Assembly: GCF_014647315.1 (NCBI RefSeq)
Contig: NZ_BMOY01000011.1
Span: 1-64,000, forward strand
From: Paenalicyclobacillus cellulosilyticus
GTDB taxonomy: Bacteria; Bacillota; Bacilli; Alicyclobacillales; Alicyclobacillaceae
DNA length: 64,000 bases
Direction of reading: 5' to 3'
Shown: positions 29,461 through 37,824 of the stretch, piece by piece
Layout: each line of letters starts with the position of its first letter
Position numbering within the stretch: the stretch's first letter is position 1
Notes under the pieces: model-generated
What the model saw: the letters and a program-made list of their open reading frames with translations, nothing else
What the model was told of the DNA's origin: nothing
Databases searched by the model: none
Translations under genes and position numbers: made by a program

Positions 29461-29679
29461 ATGAAAAGGTTTATGGTCTGTGCCAGCCTTGTGGCATGCA
29501 CGTTGGGATGGCCCGCCGTACCGGCCTTTGCCAAAGCCGGAGCGAAGAGCGCCAGTCCGACATCCTCCGGGGTTGTGGTCACGAACACGAGCAACCCGTC
29601 CTCAACGAACACCACGTTCAGTACCAGCGCAACGAACACGTATTCCCCCGATGGTTGGCGGCCTGTTCCCGGCGACTGA
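29461..29679 (+). CDS. Small exported Ser/Thr/Asn-rich protein under the riboswitch
   Basis: 72 aa. A signal peptide (MKRFMVCASLVACTLGW, predicted cleavage at AFA-KA near residue 25) leaves a mature product of about 47 residues, rich in Ser, Thr and Asn, ending YSPDGWRPVPGD. AGGGAGTGG precedes the ATG at 29461. It is the first gene after the c-di-GMP-I aptamer and is followed 30 bases later by a TPR protein. It is not a recognised family; a secreted signal peptide or cell-surface component is possible by analogy only. Confidence 0.65.
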   Translation: MKRFMVCASLVACTLGWPAVPAFAKAGAKSASPTSSGVVVTNTSNPSSTNTTFSTSATNTYSPDGWRPVPGD

Positions 29680-29709
29680 TGCCTGTCCTTGTACCGCGGG
29701 TGATACATT

Positions 29710-31161
29710 GTGCTGCCGGACGTTCAACTGGATGCGGCAAAGAAACTGCGGCGCAAAGGGCTTTATCTCGCTGCGCTCTGCACGTTGCAAGCCGTTCCCC
29801 ACGCGCATCATCCGGAAATCCGCGGCGAAACGCACAATGAACTGGGTTTGGTGCACTACCATTTAGGCCAATACCGCGAGGCTGCAGCGCATTTTGAGCA
29901 AGCGGCTGCGTACGCGAACGACACCGATGCGTGGGTTCTGTACCATATACGACGGGCTTTAGCGTATCGGGGTCTGTCCGATGATGATGCTTGTTACCGG
30001 ATCCTGAACCAGATGAGACCGTTTGGCGGGCAGGTCGCGGCGAAAACGCGCGGCCTGCTCTTCGCGAATTTGGCGATGATCCAGGGAATGTACGGCTTGT
30101 ACGAAGAGGCCATTGCGAGTATCGAAAAGAGCTTTGCCGCGTTCCGGGAAGCGTCGATTCACACGTACGATGTGCTGCTGTGGAACAACCTCGGTGTGGC
30201 CCACTTGGAACGAGGGGACCTGCAGCGTGCGGAACAGGCCCTCCTGCAAGCGCTGGACCTCAGCCAACACGGGGACCTGTCCGTATTGGCGGAGTTGGGG
30301 CGGCTTTACTTCCTGCGCTGGCAATTGTCGGAGAGCCTCGCCTATACGGAGCGTGCCCTGCGCATGGTGTGGTCCTCCGTCATCCGCTACGAGAAAGAAG
30401 AAATCGCGCGCTTGTGCCGGCTGCTGGCCCACATCACGATGCACCTGGGCCACGATGCGTTGGCACGGCGCCTCAATGAAAAAGCGCAGCTGCTTTTTGG
30501 TCAACTCGGACAGTGGCGGCAATGGGAGGACATCGCCGCGGAATTGCTTCGCTGGCCTCGCCATGCCCGGACACGGGAAAGGGCAGCCGAAACACAAAGC
30601 GGATTTGTCACAAACACCATCCCGAATTTTCTGCGGTGCTTGGACGCCTTCCACGCGCAAGAACTGCTCCATCCCAAGGTATCGCAGTGGTTGGACCTGC
30701 GCGCACACTACGCCGCCTTGTTGGCCCTTGAGCTGGGCCTTGGCGAACGTATGCGGGACCATCTTGTCCTGGCATCGAGATTGGCTGACTACGGACTGAC
30801 CGCCCTGGAACCGGTGACCGCCGCGAACACACCATGGTCGCCGGCGGTTTTCGCGAACTATGCACAGCACCCATCCTTAAGTGCCCGGATGGCGCAAGCG
30901 CTGGACATGCCTCGCGAGGTGGTGCAGGCGATTGCGGACCACCATGAACGCTGGGACGGAACTGGATTCCCGTGTGGAAAATCCGGAGCAACCATCCATC
31001 CGCTGGCACGCATCTTGGCGGTTGTGGATACATACTGTACGTCCTTTGTCTTCGACCACCAACCCCATGATCGCATCTTGAAAAGCATGGTGCACGAAAG
31101 CGGCCAGAGCTTGGATCCGCAGGTGGTGCAAGCTTTCGTGGCCATGCACCATACGGCATAG
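29710..31161 (+). CDS. TPR repeat protein with degenerate C-terminal HD-GYP domain
   Basis: 483 aa. TPR-like helical pairs occur at about residues 41-68, 116-145, 156-184, 191-219 and 234-263. The C-terminal 160 residues follow the HD-GYP pattern: AHYAALLALELGLG near 332, HPSLSARMAQAL near 387, HHERWDGTGFP at 411-421, and IHPLARILAVVDTY. Where HD-GYP enzymes have HDIGK, this protein has ADYGL (359-363), so the metal-binding His is lost while the Asp is kept; GYP is GFP. Catalysis of c-di-GMP hydrolysis is therefore doubtful; binding or signalling is possible. GTG start; the RBS is weak. Confidence 0.72.
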   Translation: MLPDVQLDAAKKLRRKGLYLAALCTLQAVPHAHHPEIRGETHNELGLVHYHLGQYREAAAHFEQAAAYANDTDAWVLYHIRRALAYRGLSDDDACYRILNQMRPFGGQVAAKTRGLLFANLAMIQGMYGLYEEAIASIEKSFAAFREASIHTYDVLLWNNLGVAHLERGDLQRAEQALLQALDLSQHGDLSVLAELGRLYFLRWQLSESLAYTERALRMVWSSVIRYEKEEIARLCRLLAHITMHLGHDALARRLNEKAQLLFGQLGQWRQWEDIAAELLRWPRHARTRERAAETQSGFVTNTIPNFLRCLDAFHAQELLHPKVSQWLDLRAHYAALLALELGLGERMRDHLVLASRLADYGLTALEPVTAANTPWSPAVFANYAQHPSLSARMAQALDMPREVVQAIADHHERWDGTGFPCGKSGATIHPLARILAVVDTYCTSFVFDHQPHDRILKSMVHESGQSLDPQVVQAFVAMHHTA

Positions 31162-31197
31162 CGCGCCATGGGCTCACGGTTGGGACATACCGGTGGC

Positions 31198-31641
31198 TTA
31201 CATGCCTTCTTCAAGGTGCAGGATGGCTTGGGTCAATAAATCCATCGCGTCATCCTTGCTCAGTGGACCGCGCAGCTTCTTCCGGCAAGCGGTCAGTGCC
31301 CGCGCGACGTCTTCCACACCGACAGGCTTGGCGAGAAAGGATGAGGCTCCCGCGTCAAACGCCTGCTGCACGACATCCGGAGACGCGTCCACAGAACAGA
31401 CGACGATGAATACCTTCGGATATGTTGACCGGATGGCCCTGCATAACGCGATCCCGCTCCCATCCGCCATTTGAATGTCCAAAGACACGTAATCCACCGG
31501 ATGGTGCAACATGTGTTGCCAAGTTTCCTCCGCCGTGCGGGCATACCCGACCACCTGCACGTCTGGCTGTAGTCCGTAGATGAGCGCGAGGGTATCCAGC
31601 GTCTCCGCGTGGTCGTCGACCAGCAATACCCTGACCATCAT
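31198..31641 (-). CDS. Single-domain response regulator
   Basis: 147 aa. RVLLVDDHAETLDTLALI gives the acidic pair, DYVSLDIQMADGSGI the phosphorylated Asp near 55, VVCSVDAS the switch Ser, and FLAKPVGVEDV the conserved Lys. There is no output domain; the last 30 residues are a short helical tail. The ATG at 31641 overlaps the stop of the FapA-like gene by four bases and uses AAAGGAG inside that gene, so the two are translationally coupled. The partner kinase is not in the window. Confidence 0.85.
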   Translation of the reverse strand: MMVRVLLVDDHAETLDTLALIYGLQPDVQVVGYARTAEETWQHMLHHPVDYVSLDIQMADGSGIALCRAIRSTYPKVFIVVCSVDASPDVVQQAFDAGASSFLAKPVGVEDVARALTACRKKLRGPLSKDDAMDLLTQAILHLEEGM

Positions 31642-33476
31642 CCGATACTCCTTTCAAACGATTCCCCTTTCCATCGCAAGTCCCATACAACCGTGTCGAG
31701 GCGCACGCGCTTGTCTCCAACCTGGAGGAGCGAATTTGGGTGGGCAAGACGGCAGCGGATGAATCCGTTCGGCTGGGTCACCCGGACGCTGCCTTCACTG
31801 CCGGACGACGTGCCCAATTCATGCAGATATGCCGACCGCGCGCAAATGGCAAAGCCGCTGCGCAATGTCCCCAGCACGGTGATGGTTCTGCCGCACTCCA
31901 GCGCGCTGGCGATACACTTGCCCCGGACGACGATGTTCCCTGTGGCGCGCAGTGAGCTGGCGACCGCCGCGCCGACCCTGATACAGGATAAAGCCTGTTC
32001 CCGTTGGCGGACTGCCTCGAGATATGCGGCCATCCCCGTCCGCAACTTCTCGATGTCCCGGCGATAGAGAACCCCTTGACCCGCCAGCAACCACTGCGAT
32101 TGGATAAGTTGCCGCAACTCGGTGTAATCCGGATCCCGCGCGGCAAGCTGTTCGTATACTTGTAAGAAATCTTCCAATCCGCGGCGCAATTCCGGGTGCC
32201 TGGCCTGCAAGAGGAGGTGCGGGATCCTGGGAATGATGACCCCCGCATTCGGACGCCCCATCGCATGACGAACCATGATCTCATACTCATCCACGAAGTC
32301 ATCCAGCTGGGTGAGGATGCGCTCCATCAGAGACGGAAGCTGTTGATACATCATTTGCGACTGACCCGCGACGACGTGGGCTTGCATCACGTCTCCTTTG
32401 ACCGTCACACCTTGTTCGCCCACGATGGTGGCGTGTTTGACGCTCCCGTAAATCCAAACCTGTCCCGCCGCGCGGATGGACCCCCCGGAGACCGAACCGT
32501 GCACCACCACATTCCCGTCAAACGTGATCTCTTCGTCCGTCACATGGCGTTCGATGACTTGTTCCGGAATGACGTCCAACCGGCCACGCGCGCAATACAA
32601 CCTCCCATCCCGGGCAGCCACGAGCTGACGGTTGACTTCCACAATCCCACTGCCAAACGTCCAGCGCGGCTTCTCGTCGCGTGCCAGGATGGGGTTCCCA
32701 TACACGTCCTTTCCAGGCCGGTGATGCTTTTCCGGACCCATCACACCCATGATGGTGCCCATGGAAACGAGCCCGGCTCGCTTCGTGCGCAGGAGGCTGT
32801 CAGCTTCCACAGGGAAATTCACCCAAGTGATCGCGCGTGGGTTTCCGGCCTCTGGCGGCACACCACGCAGCACAACCGCTTCGGTGTTTTCCATGGCTTT
32901 GCATACGCGCAGGACGGCGTCGTGATCCAGGATGCCTTCCAGACCTGATTGGGACAACATGTTCAGAATGACTTCAGGAGGGGTTTCCGCCGGCGGATAC
33001 GAGGCTTCTTCCAGTTCCAGAACCAACGTTTCCGCAGGAGGACAGTCCTTTAAGCGCGGGATTACACCACAAACCACCCGTTTTCGCAAACAAACGCTGA
33101 GCCTGTCCTCGGAAACCTCCAGCTCGTACGAGACCGAAGGTGATTGTTCAACCAATTCGACTTGGATGTCTTGTGACGCGCTCACCACCACCCGCCCGGT
33201 CACCGGCCTGCCATCCACAAGCACGCGTATGTGCGGGCTGTCAGGAACCACCATGGTGGCGTAGGTGCCAAAATGTTCTGGATCAGATACCTGGATGCGG
33301 CCTGCAGCGACCCAGGCCCTGCCATGCACAGGTGATGGCAGGACGGTTTCCGGCTGCGGTTCCGTGAAGGAAGCGCCGGTCGTTGCGCGGTTGCGTTTGA
33401 GCAGCTGGCCCAATGCGGCGGGTGACTTGTCCAGCCCGGCCTGACGGATGATGTTCCAAATCTTTGTGACCTTCAT
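31638..33476 (-). CDS. FapA/DUF342 family protein
   Basis: 612 aa, cytoplasmic. Segments such as DHDAVLRVCKAMENTEAVVLRGVPPEAG, GTIMGVMGPEKHHRPGKDVYGNPI and a beta-helix-like run (EEITFDGNVVVHGSVSGGSI, AAGQVWIYGSVKHATIVGEQGVTVKGDV) are typical of DUF342/FapA. A helical insertion around residues 390-490 separates a second beta-helical stretch. Family members are linked to flagellar assembly and surface behaviour, but the biochemical role is unclear. ATG 33476 has GGTCGGAG upstream. Coupled to the response regulator. Confidence 0.8.
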   Translation of the reverse strand: MKVTKIWNIIRQAGLDKSPAALGQLLKRNRATTGASFTEPQPETVLPSPVHGRAWVAAGRIQVSDPEHFGTYATMVVPDSPHIRVLVDGRPVTGRVVVSASQDIQVELVEQSPSVSYELEVSEDRLSVCLRKRVVCGVIPRLKDCPPAETLVLELEEASYPPAETPPEVILNMLSQSGLEGILDHDAVLRVCKAMENTEAVVLRGVPPEAGNPRAITWVNFPVEADSLLRTKRAGLVSMGTIMGVMGPEKHHRPGKDVYGNPILARDEKPRWTFGSGIVEVNRQLVAARDGRLYCARGRLDVIPEQVIERHVTDEEITFDGNVVVHGSVSGGSIRAAGQVWIYGSVKHATIVGEQGVTVKGDVMQAHVVAGQSQMMYQQLPSLMERILTQLDDFVDEYEIMVRHAMGRPNAGVIIPRIPHLLLQARHPELRRGLEDFLQVYEQLAARDPDYTELRQLIQSQWLLAGQGVLYRRDIEKLRTGMAAYLEAVRQREQALSCIRVGAAVASSLRATGNIVVRGKCIASALECGRTITVLGTLRSGFAICARSAYLHELGTSSGSEGSVRVTQPNGFIRCRLAHPNSLLQVGDKRVRLDTVVWDLRWKGESFERSIG

Positions 33477-33506
33477 CTCCGACCCGCTCCGCTGTTTGGA
33501 TTGTCC

Positions 33507-33716
33507 TCAGCGCCCCGTCGGAGACAGAAAAGGCAACCTGACGATGACAGGTTGCCCTCCCTTATCCCGTAAGACCCCCACGGTGGCAACCCGGCGATCA
33601 TAGGTGCGCAAACGATGCACACCCTTAGACCCGTAGCTTTGCGTCCCAGCGTTTCCACTGGTTTGCCCTGAGACACTGTTGGTCTTCGTATATGGTTTCG
33701 TATGATTGACGTTCAT
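33507..33716 (-). CDS. Small basic protein of unknown function
   Basis: 69 aa, starting MNVNHTKPYTKTNSVSGQTS, rich in Ser, Thr, Gly and Arg, ending VRLPFLSPTGR. AGGG lies upstream of the ATG. A possible promoter on the minus strand, TTGAAA, 17 bases, CACAAT, sits immediately before it. It would be the first gene of the FapA-receiver operon, 30 bases ahead of the FapA-like gene. No family recognised. Confidence 0.5.
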   Translation of the reverse strand: MNVNHTKPYTKTNSVSGQTSGNAGTQSYGSKGVHRLRTYDRRVATVGVLRDKGGQPVIVRLPFLSPTGR

Positions 33717-33740
33717 TGTATCCCTATTGTGACGGCTTCT

Positions 33741-34484
33741 TCAACCATTTTCAACAGTTTTCCCACGTATCTTCTGCGCCGCCGCCGTATCGAGCAGCAC
33801 CGTCACGTCGCGGTGCAGCTGCAAGAGACTCGCCGGCAACCGGGTGGTGATGGGGCCGGTCAGCGCCCGCGCCACCACCTCCGCCTTCTGCTCGCCAAAC
33901 GCCAGGAGCACAACCCGCTCTGCGCGCAAGATGCCGCCGACACCCATGGTGATGGCCCGGCGCGGCACCTCGCCGGGGTCACGGAAGAAACGCGCATTGC
34001 TCCGGATGGTCGTCTCGGACAGTTCGACAAGGTGCGTTTCCGCCACCAGCTCATCCCCCGGTTCGTTGAAACCAATGTGCCCATTCAGACCAATGCCGAG
34101 GAACTGCAGGTGCACAGGGTGTGTGGCCAAAAGCCGGTCGTAACGACGGCACTCGGCGGCAAGGTCCGGCGCGCACCCGTCGGGGATGTGGGCACGCGCG
34201 CCATCCCACGGAACGTGCCGGTACAGGTGCTCGCGCATGAATCCGGCGCAGCTCTGCGGGTGTTCTGCGCCGAGCCCTACGTACTCGTCGAGGTTGATGG
34301 CCCACGCCCGTGAAAGATCAAGACCTTGGCGCACCGCCTGAACCAGCGCCTTGTAAAACGGGATCATGGTCCCGCCCGTCGCCAATCCGAGCACCGGTTC
34401 CGCATACACCGCCGCGGTCTGCTCGACGAGCGCCACCGCATACGCGGCTGCAGCGTCCGGCGTGTCAAACACGCGTATCCTCAT
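33741..34484 (-). CDS. nagB: Glucosamine-6-phosphate deaminase
   Basis: 247 aa, the length of Gram-positive NagB. It converts glucosamine 6-phosphate to fructose 6-phosphate and ammonia. Motifs: VLGLATGGTMIPFYKAL, INLDEYVGL with the catalytic Asp, QFLGIGLNGHIGFNEPG with the catalytic His, and ITMGVGGIL. ATG 34484 has AAGGAGGAG upstream and overlaps the ROK gene by four bases. It is the last gene of the sugar operon and indicates that an amino sugar is the carbon source. Confidence 0.94.
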   Translation of the reverse strand: MRIRVFDTPDAAAAYAVALVEQTAAVYAEPVLGLATGGTMIPFYKALVQAVRQGLDLSRAWAINLDEYVGLGAEHPQSCAGFMREHLYRHVPWDGARAHIPDGCAPDLAAECRRYDRLLATHPVHLQFLGIGLNGHIGFNEPGDELVAETHLVELSETTIRSNARFFRDPGEVPRRAITMGVGGILRAERVVLLAFGEQKAEVVARALTGPITTRLPASLLQLHRDVTVLLDTAAAQKIRGKTVENG

Positions 34485-35713
34485 CGTCCGTCTCCTCCTT
34501 CGCACTCCCGCATGAGCCCTGCCCGTTCTTTTCTCCCGGTCCAACGCAATTCATCCGCCGCCAGGAAGACCGTGGCCGCCGCACCAAGCGCGGCCGAGTC
34601 TTCCCCCAGACCGGCGAGTTCAATCGGACATGATACGGGCGACAAGCGGGCGACGTGCGCACGCACAGGTTCCAGCAGCGCCGATCCCGCCTGTGCCACG
34701 CCGCCCCCGAGCAAGACCAGGTCCGGGTTGAGCAGGGTGATCATGTTCGCAATCGAAAACGACAGAAACAGGATGGCCCGCCCAATCACTTGCTGCGCGA
34801 TGACGTCTCCCGCTTTCGCTGCGGCAAACAACTCCTCCGCGGTCATGCGGCGCGGATGCTCCTCCACCGCGGCACGCATCGTCAACGCGACCTGTTCCAT
34901 CCCGAGCCCGGATGCGGCCGACTCCAGGGGGCCGAACTCGTGCAACGTCCGCCGCCTGTCGGCGAGCAGCGGATCGACGTGCAGATGGCCGATCTCTCCG
35001 GCCGATCCGCCGGCGCCCCGATACACTTCTCCATTCAGGATGAGCCCCGCGCCGATCCCGGTGCCGATGGCCACCAGGACGACATTCTGCAGACCTTGTG
35101 CGGCGCCGAGCCACCGCTCCCCGATGACCCCCATGTTCACATCGTTGTCGATGAAGACGGGGCCGGGCAGCGGATCGAAAAATTGGACGGCATCAAAATC
35201 GACCAGGCCGAGGCTGGGGGAATTGAGGACAACACCCCGCGCGGTGTCGGTGACCCCGGGGAAACCAATCCCGGTCCCGAGCAGTTTTTCCCGTGCCACC
35301 CCGGTCCGGGCCAAAAACGCTTTGACCCGTTCCAAGATGGCGGCAAGGGGATGTTCGTCGCCCGCACGCGTGGGGAACTTCTCCCGTGCGACGACATGCC
35401 CGGCCAAATCGGTGAGGACGACGATGGTGTTGGTCCCGCCGATGTCGACGCCGAGGGCGAACTTGGCATCGGGCACGTAGTGCAGATACTGGGGCGGCCG
35501 CCCGCCTTGGGCGGTGGACTGGCCGTTGGCGCCTTCCCGGATGCGCCCTTCTTGAATGAGTTCATCCACGATGGCCGAGACGGTGGACCGGCTCATCTTC
35601 AGGACGCGGGCCACACGCGCCCGGGACATCGGACCGTATTCTTTGATCAGGTGAAGCACGCTCATCCGATTGGCCTGGCGGATGCCCGCAGGCGTCTCCT
35701 TCACAAACCGCAT
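34481..35713 (-). CDS. ROK family transcriptional repressor (NagC/XylR type)
   Basis: 410 aa. An N-terminal winged helix-turn-helix (IRQANRMSVLHLIKEYGPMSRARVARVL, then SRSTVSAIVDELI) precedes a ROK sugar-kinase-like domain: GVDIGGTNTIVVLTDLAGHVV, GIGFPGVTD, DNDVNMGVIGERWLGAA and AIGTGIGAGLI. The usual CXCGXXGC zinc motif is not present at its normal place (the segment after GHLHVD has no cysteines). ATG 35713 has GGGAGG 10 bases upstream. It is likely to control this operon in response to a sugar or sugar phosphate. Confidence 0.87.
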   Translation of the reverse strand: MRFVKETPAGIRQANRMSVLHLIKEYGPMSRARVARVLKMSRSTVSAIVDELIQEGRIREGANGQSTAQGGRPPQYLHYVPDAKFALGVDIGGTNTIVVLTDLAGHVVAREKFPTRAGDEHPLAAILERVKAFLARTGVAREKLLGTGIGFPGVTDTARGVVLNSPSLGLVDFDAVQFFDPLPGPVFIDNDVNMGVIGERWLGAAQGLQNVVLVAIGTGIGAGLILNGEVYRGAGGSAGEIGHLHVDPLLADRRRTLHEFGPLESAASGLGMEQVALTMRAAVEEHPRRMTAEELFAAAKAGDVIAQQVIGRAILFLSFSIANMITLLNPDLVLLGGGVAQAGSALLEPVRAHVARLSPVSCPIELAGLGEDSAALGAAATVFLAADELRWTGRKERAGLMRECEGGDGR

Positions 35714-35831
35714 GCACAAAAGCCTCCCTGGTGAACGTGTCGTGGTCTTGGCCGCGCGGACGCCGCCATGGGACATCCGCGGGGCGCCCGCGTGGAGGAA
35801 GACCTTTGGCGCGGACCTCGTCCACCTTCCG

Positions 35832-36830
35832 TCAGCCTTTGACCCCGCCTGCGGTCATGCCGCTGACAATATAACGGTACAAGAGCAGCGAGATGGCCAC
35901 CGGCGGCAGAGAAGCGATGAACCCGCCTGCCGTCATCAAACCCCAGTCCATTCCGTGTTTGCCGATAAACTCGGAGATGGCAATCGGCAGGGTCTTGGAC
36001 GCGTACGTTTGGGTGAAGGCGTTGGCAAACATGAACTCGTCCCACGCGCCGAGCAGCGTGAAGATGGCGGTGGCGGCAATGCCCGGCAGCGACAGGGGGA
36101 GCACCACCTGAAACATGGCGCGCAGCCGGTTGCATCCGTCCACGTAGGACGCCTCTTCCAGTTCCAGCGGAATGGTCTGGAAGTAACCGGCCAACAGCCA
36201 AATGACAAACGGCAGCGAAAACGTCGTGTACGCGATGACCAGTGCCCAGACCGTATCCAGCAAGGGCGGCGATTGGTACAACACGACCCCGGTGAACGGG
36301 AGGTCGATTTGCACCCCGTTGCGCATCATGACGTACATGGGCACGAGAATGCTGATGGAGGGCAGGATCTGCATCGCCAACACCGCAAACAAGCTCGTCA
36401 TGCGGAGCGGGAACCGGATGCGAGCAAATGCGTAAGCAGCAAACACCCCGATGACCATGGAAAAGACCGTGGTCCAAACCGCCACGGTGACGCTGTTGCG
36501 GATGGCGTGGATGAAATCCCCCGCGCCTGCGCCCGTGAACAACCGAACGTAGTTATCGAGCGTCACCCGGTGCGGTACCAGGTGACCGCTGAGCAACTCC
36601 TGCTTCTCGGACAAGGAAGACGTGAACAGGTACACAAACGGTGCCAACGTGAACACCGTGAGGAGGATGAGGCCCACCCAAAGATAAAACGGCGGGAAGA
36701 GGTCCGTACTGCGAGCCCGAAACCACTTGCGCCAGACCGGGTATCCCTTCCGTGCCCGCGGGCCTCGCGCATCTTCGCCTGCCGTGGTGGCACGCGCACC
36801 GTCCAAGGCGCGATCACGCTGCCGGAGCAT
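35832..36830 (-). CDS. Carbohydrate ABC transporter permease, MalG type
   Basis: 332 aa with six predicted membrane segments after a basic cytoplasmic start. The EAA loop EEASYVDGCNRLRAMFQVVLPLSLPG is the interface to the ATPase. The SLPFVIWLLAGYFQTIP segment just before it is typical of MalG/LacG permeases. ATG 36830 has GAAGGAGGGA upstream. It works with the other permease and the binding protein; no ATPase gene is in the operon, so a shared MsmX-like ATPase is likely. Confidence 0.88.
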   Translation of the reverse strand: MLRQRDRALDGARATTAGEDARGPRARKGYPVWRKWFRARSTDLFPPFYLWVGLILLTVFTLAPFVYLFTSSLSEKQELLSGHLVPHRVTLDNYVRLFTGAGAGDFIHAIRNSVTVAVWTTVFSMVIGVFAAYAFARIRFPLRMTSLFAVLAMQILPSISILVPMYVMMRNGVQIDLPFTGVVLYQSPPLLDTVWALVIAYTTFSLPFVIWLLAGYFQTIPLELEEASYVDGCNRLRAMFQVVLPLSLPGIAATAIFTLLGAWDEFMFANAFTQTYASKTLPIAISEFIGKHGMDWGLMTAGGFIASLPPVAISLLLYRYIVSGMTAGGVKG

Positions 36831-36884
36831 GCTCTTCCCTCCTTCGTACTTTGCAGCGCGGCTGCCGGGGGCGACAGCCGCGGC

Positions 36885-37805
36885 TTACTGCGCGTCGGCG
36901 TTGCGCTTGAGCGCCCAGATGTAGACGACGATGAGCGCCAGGATGAACAGGGTGCTGAACCAGGCCATGGCCGAAGCCTTGCCGAGGTAGAAGTACCGAA
37001 ACGCGTAGTTGAACGTCAAATAGGAGACCGACGTGGTCGGATCGCCCGTGAAGACGGTCAGGATGTCGTAGACGCGGAAGGCGCCCATCAGACGCAGGAC
37101 CAGCGCCACGAGGATGGACGGCATCAACTGCGGAATGGTCACGTAGCGCAGCTTCTTCCAGAAACCCGCTCCGTCCATCATGGCGGATTCGTACAGTTCA
37201 CCCGGGATGGATTGCAGGCCCGCCAGCAAGATCAAGGTCATAAACGGCGTCATCTTCCAGATGTCCGCCACCGCGACGAAGTTCATGATGCCGGCGGAAC
37301 TGCCCAGCCACACCGGGTCCTGGTGCGGGCCCAGGATGTGCAGCCCGTGCAAGATCACGCTCAACGCGCCGAAGCCCGGCTGGTAAATCCAGTCCCACAA
37401 CAAGCCGTTGACCAGGGTCAACAGCGCCCACGGAATGATGATGATGGCCCGGAAGAACGTCCGCCCGGGAAACATTTGATGGAGCAGCAACGCGCTGAAA
37501 AACCCAAACACCAGTTCGGCCGCCACCGAAACGACCGTGAAGTACACCGTCCGGTCAAACGCAACCCAAAAATCGCTGCTGGCCAGGATCTCCTGATAGT
37601 TGCGCAAACCGATGAACCGCGTCGGCGTGCCATCGAGCAGGTTGTAGTGATAGAAACTCCAGACCGCCGACTCGTAGATGGGCACCACGAAGATCTTGGC
37701 CAGCACGTAGACCGTCGGCAGGAGGAAGAGGGCGGCGAGCCCCCAGTCCCGCCACTGCCTCCTGGTGATGGTGAACCGGTGTTTCTGATTCGTCCGGGTT
37801 GCCAT
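36885..37805 (-). CDS. Carbohydrate ABC transporter permease, MalF type
   Basis: 306 aa, six membrane segments. Features: LAALFLLPTVYVLAKIFVVP near the N-terminus, FRAIIIIPWALLTLVNGLLW, LAGLQSIPGELYESAMMDGAG with the EAA loop, and YVTIPQLMPSILVALVLRLM. ATG 37805 is used; its RBS (GGGTGG) is weak. It lies between the binding protein and the MalG-type permease. Confidence 0.88.
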   Translation of the reverse strand: MATRTNQKHRFTITRRQWRDWGLAALFLLPTVYVLAKIFVVPIYESAVWSFYHYNLLDGTPTRFIGLRNYQEILASSDFWVAFDRTVYFTVVSVAAELVFGFFSALLLHQMFPGRTFFRAIIIIPWALLTLVNGLLWDWIYQPGFGALSVILHGLHILGPHQDPVWLGSSAGIMNFVAVADIWKMTPFMTLILLAGLQSIPGELYESAMMDGAGFWKKLRYVTIPQLMPSILVALVLRLMGAFRVYDILTVFTGDPTTSVSYLTFNYAFRYFYLGKASAMAWFSTLFILALIVVYIWALKRNADAQ

Positions 37806-37824
37806 CTGCGCCGCCACCCAAGCC

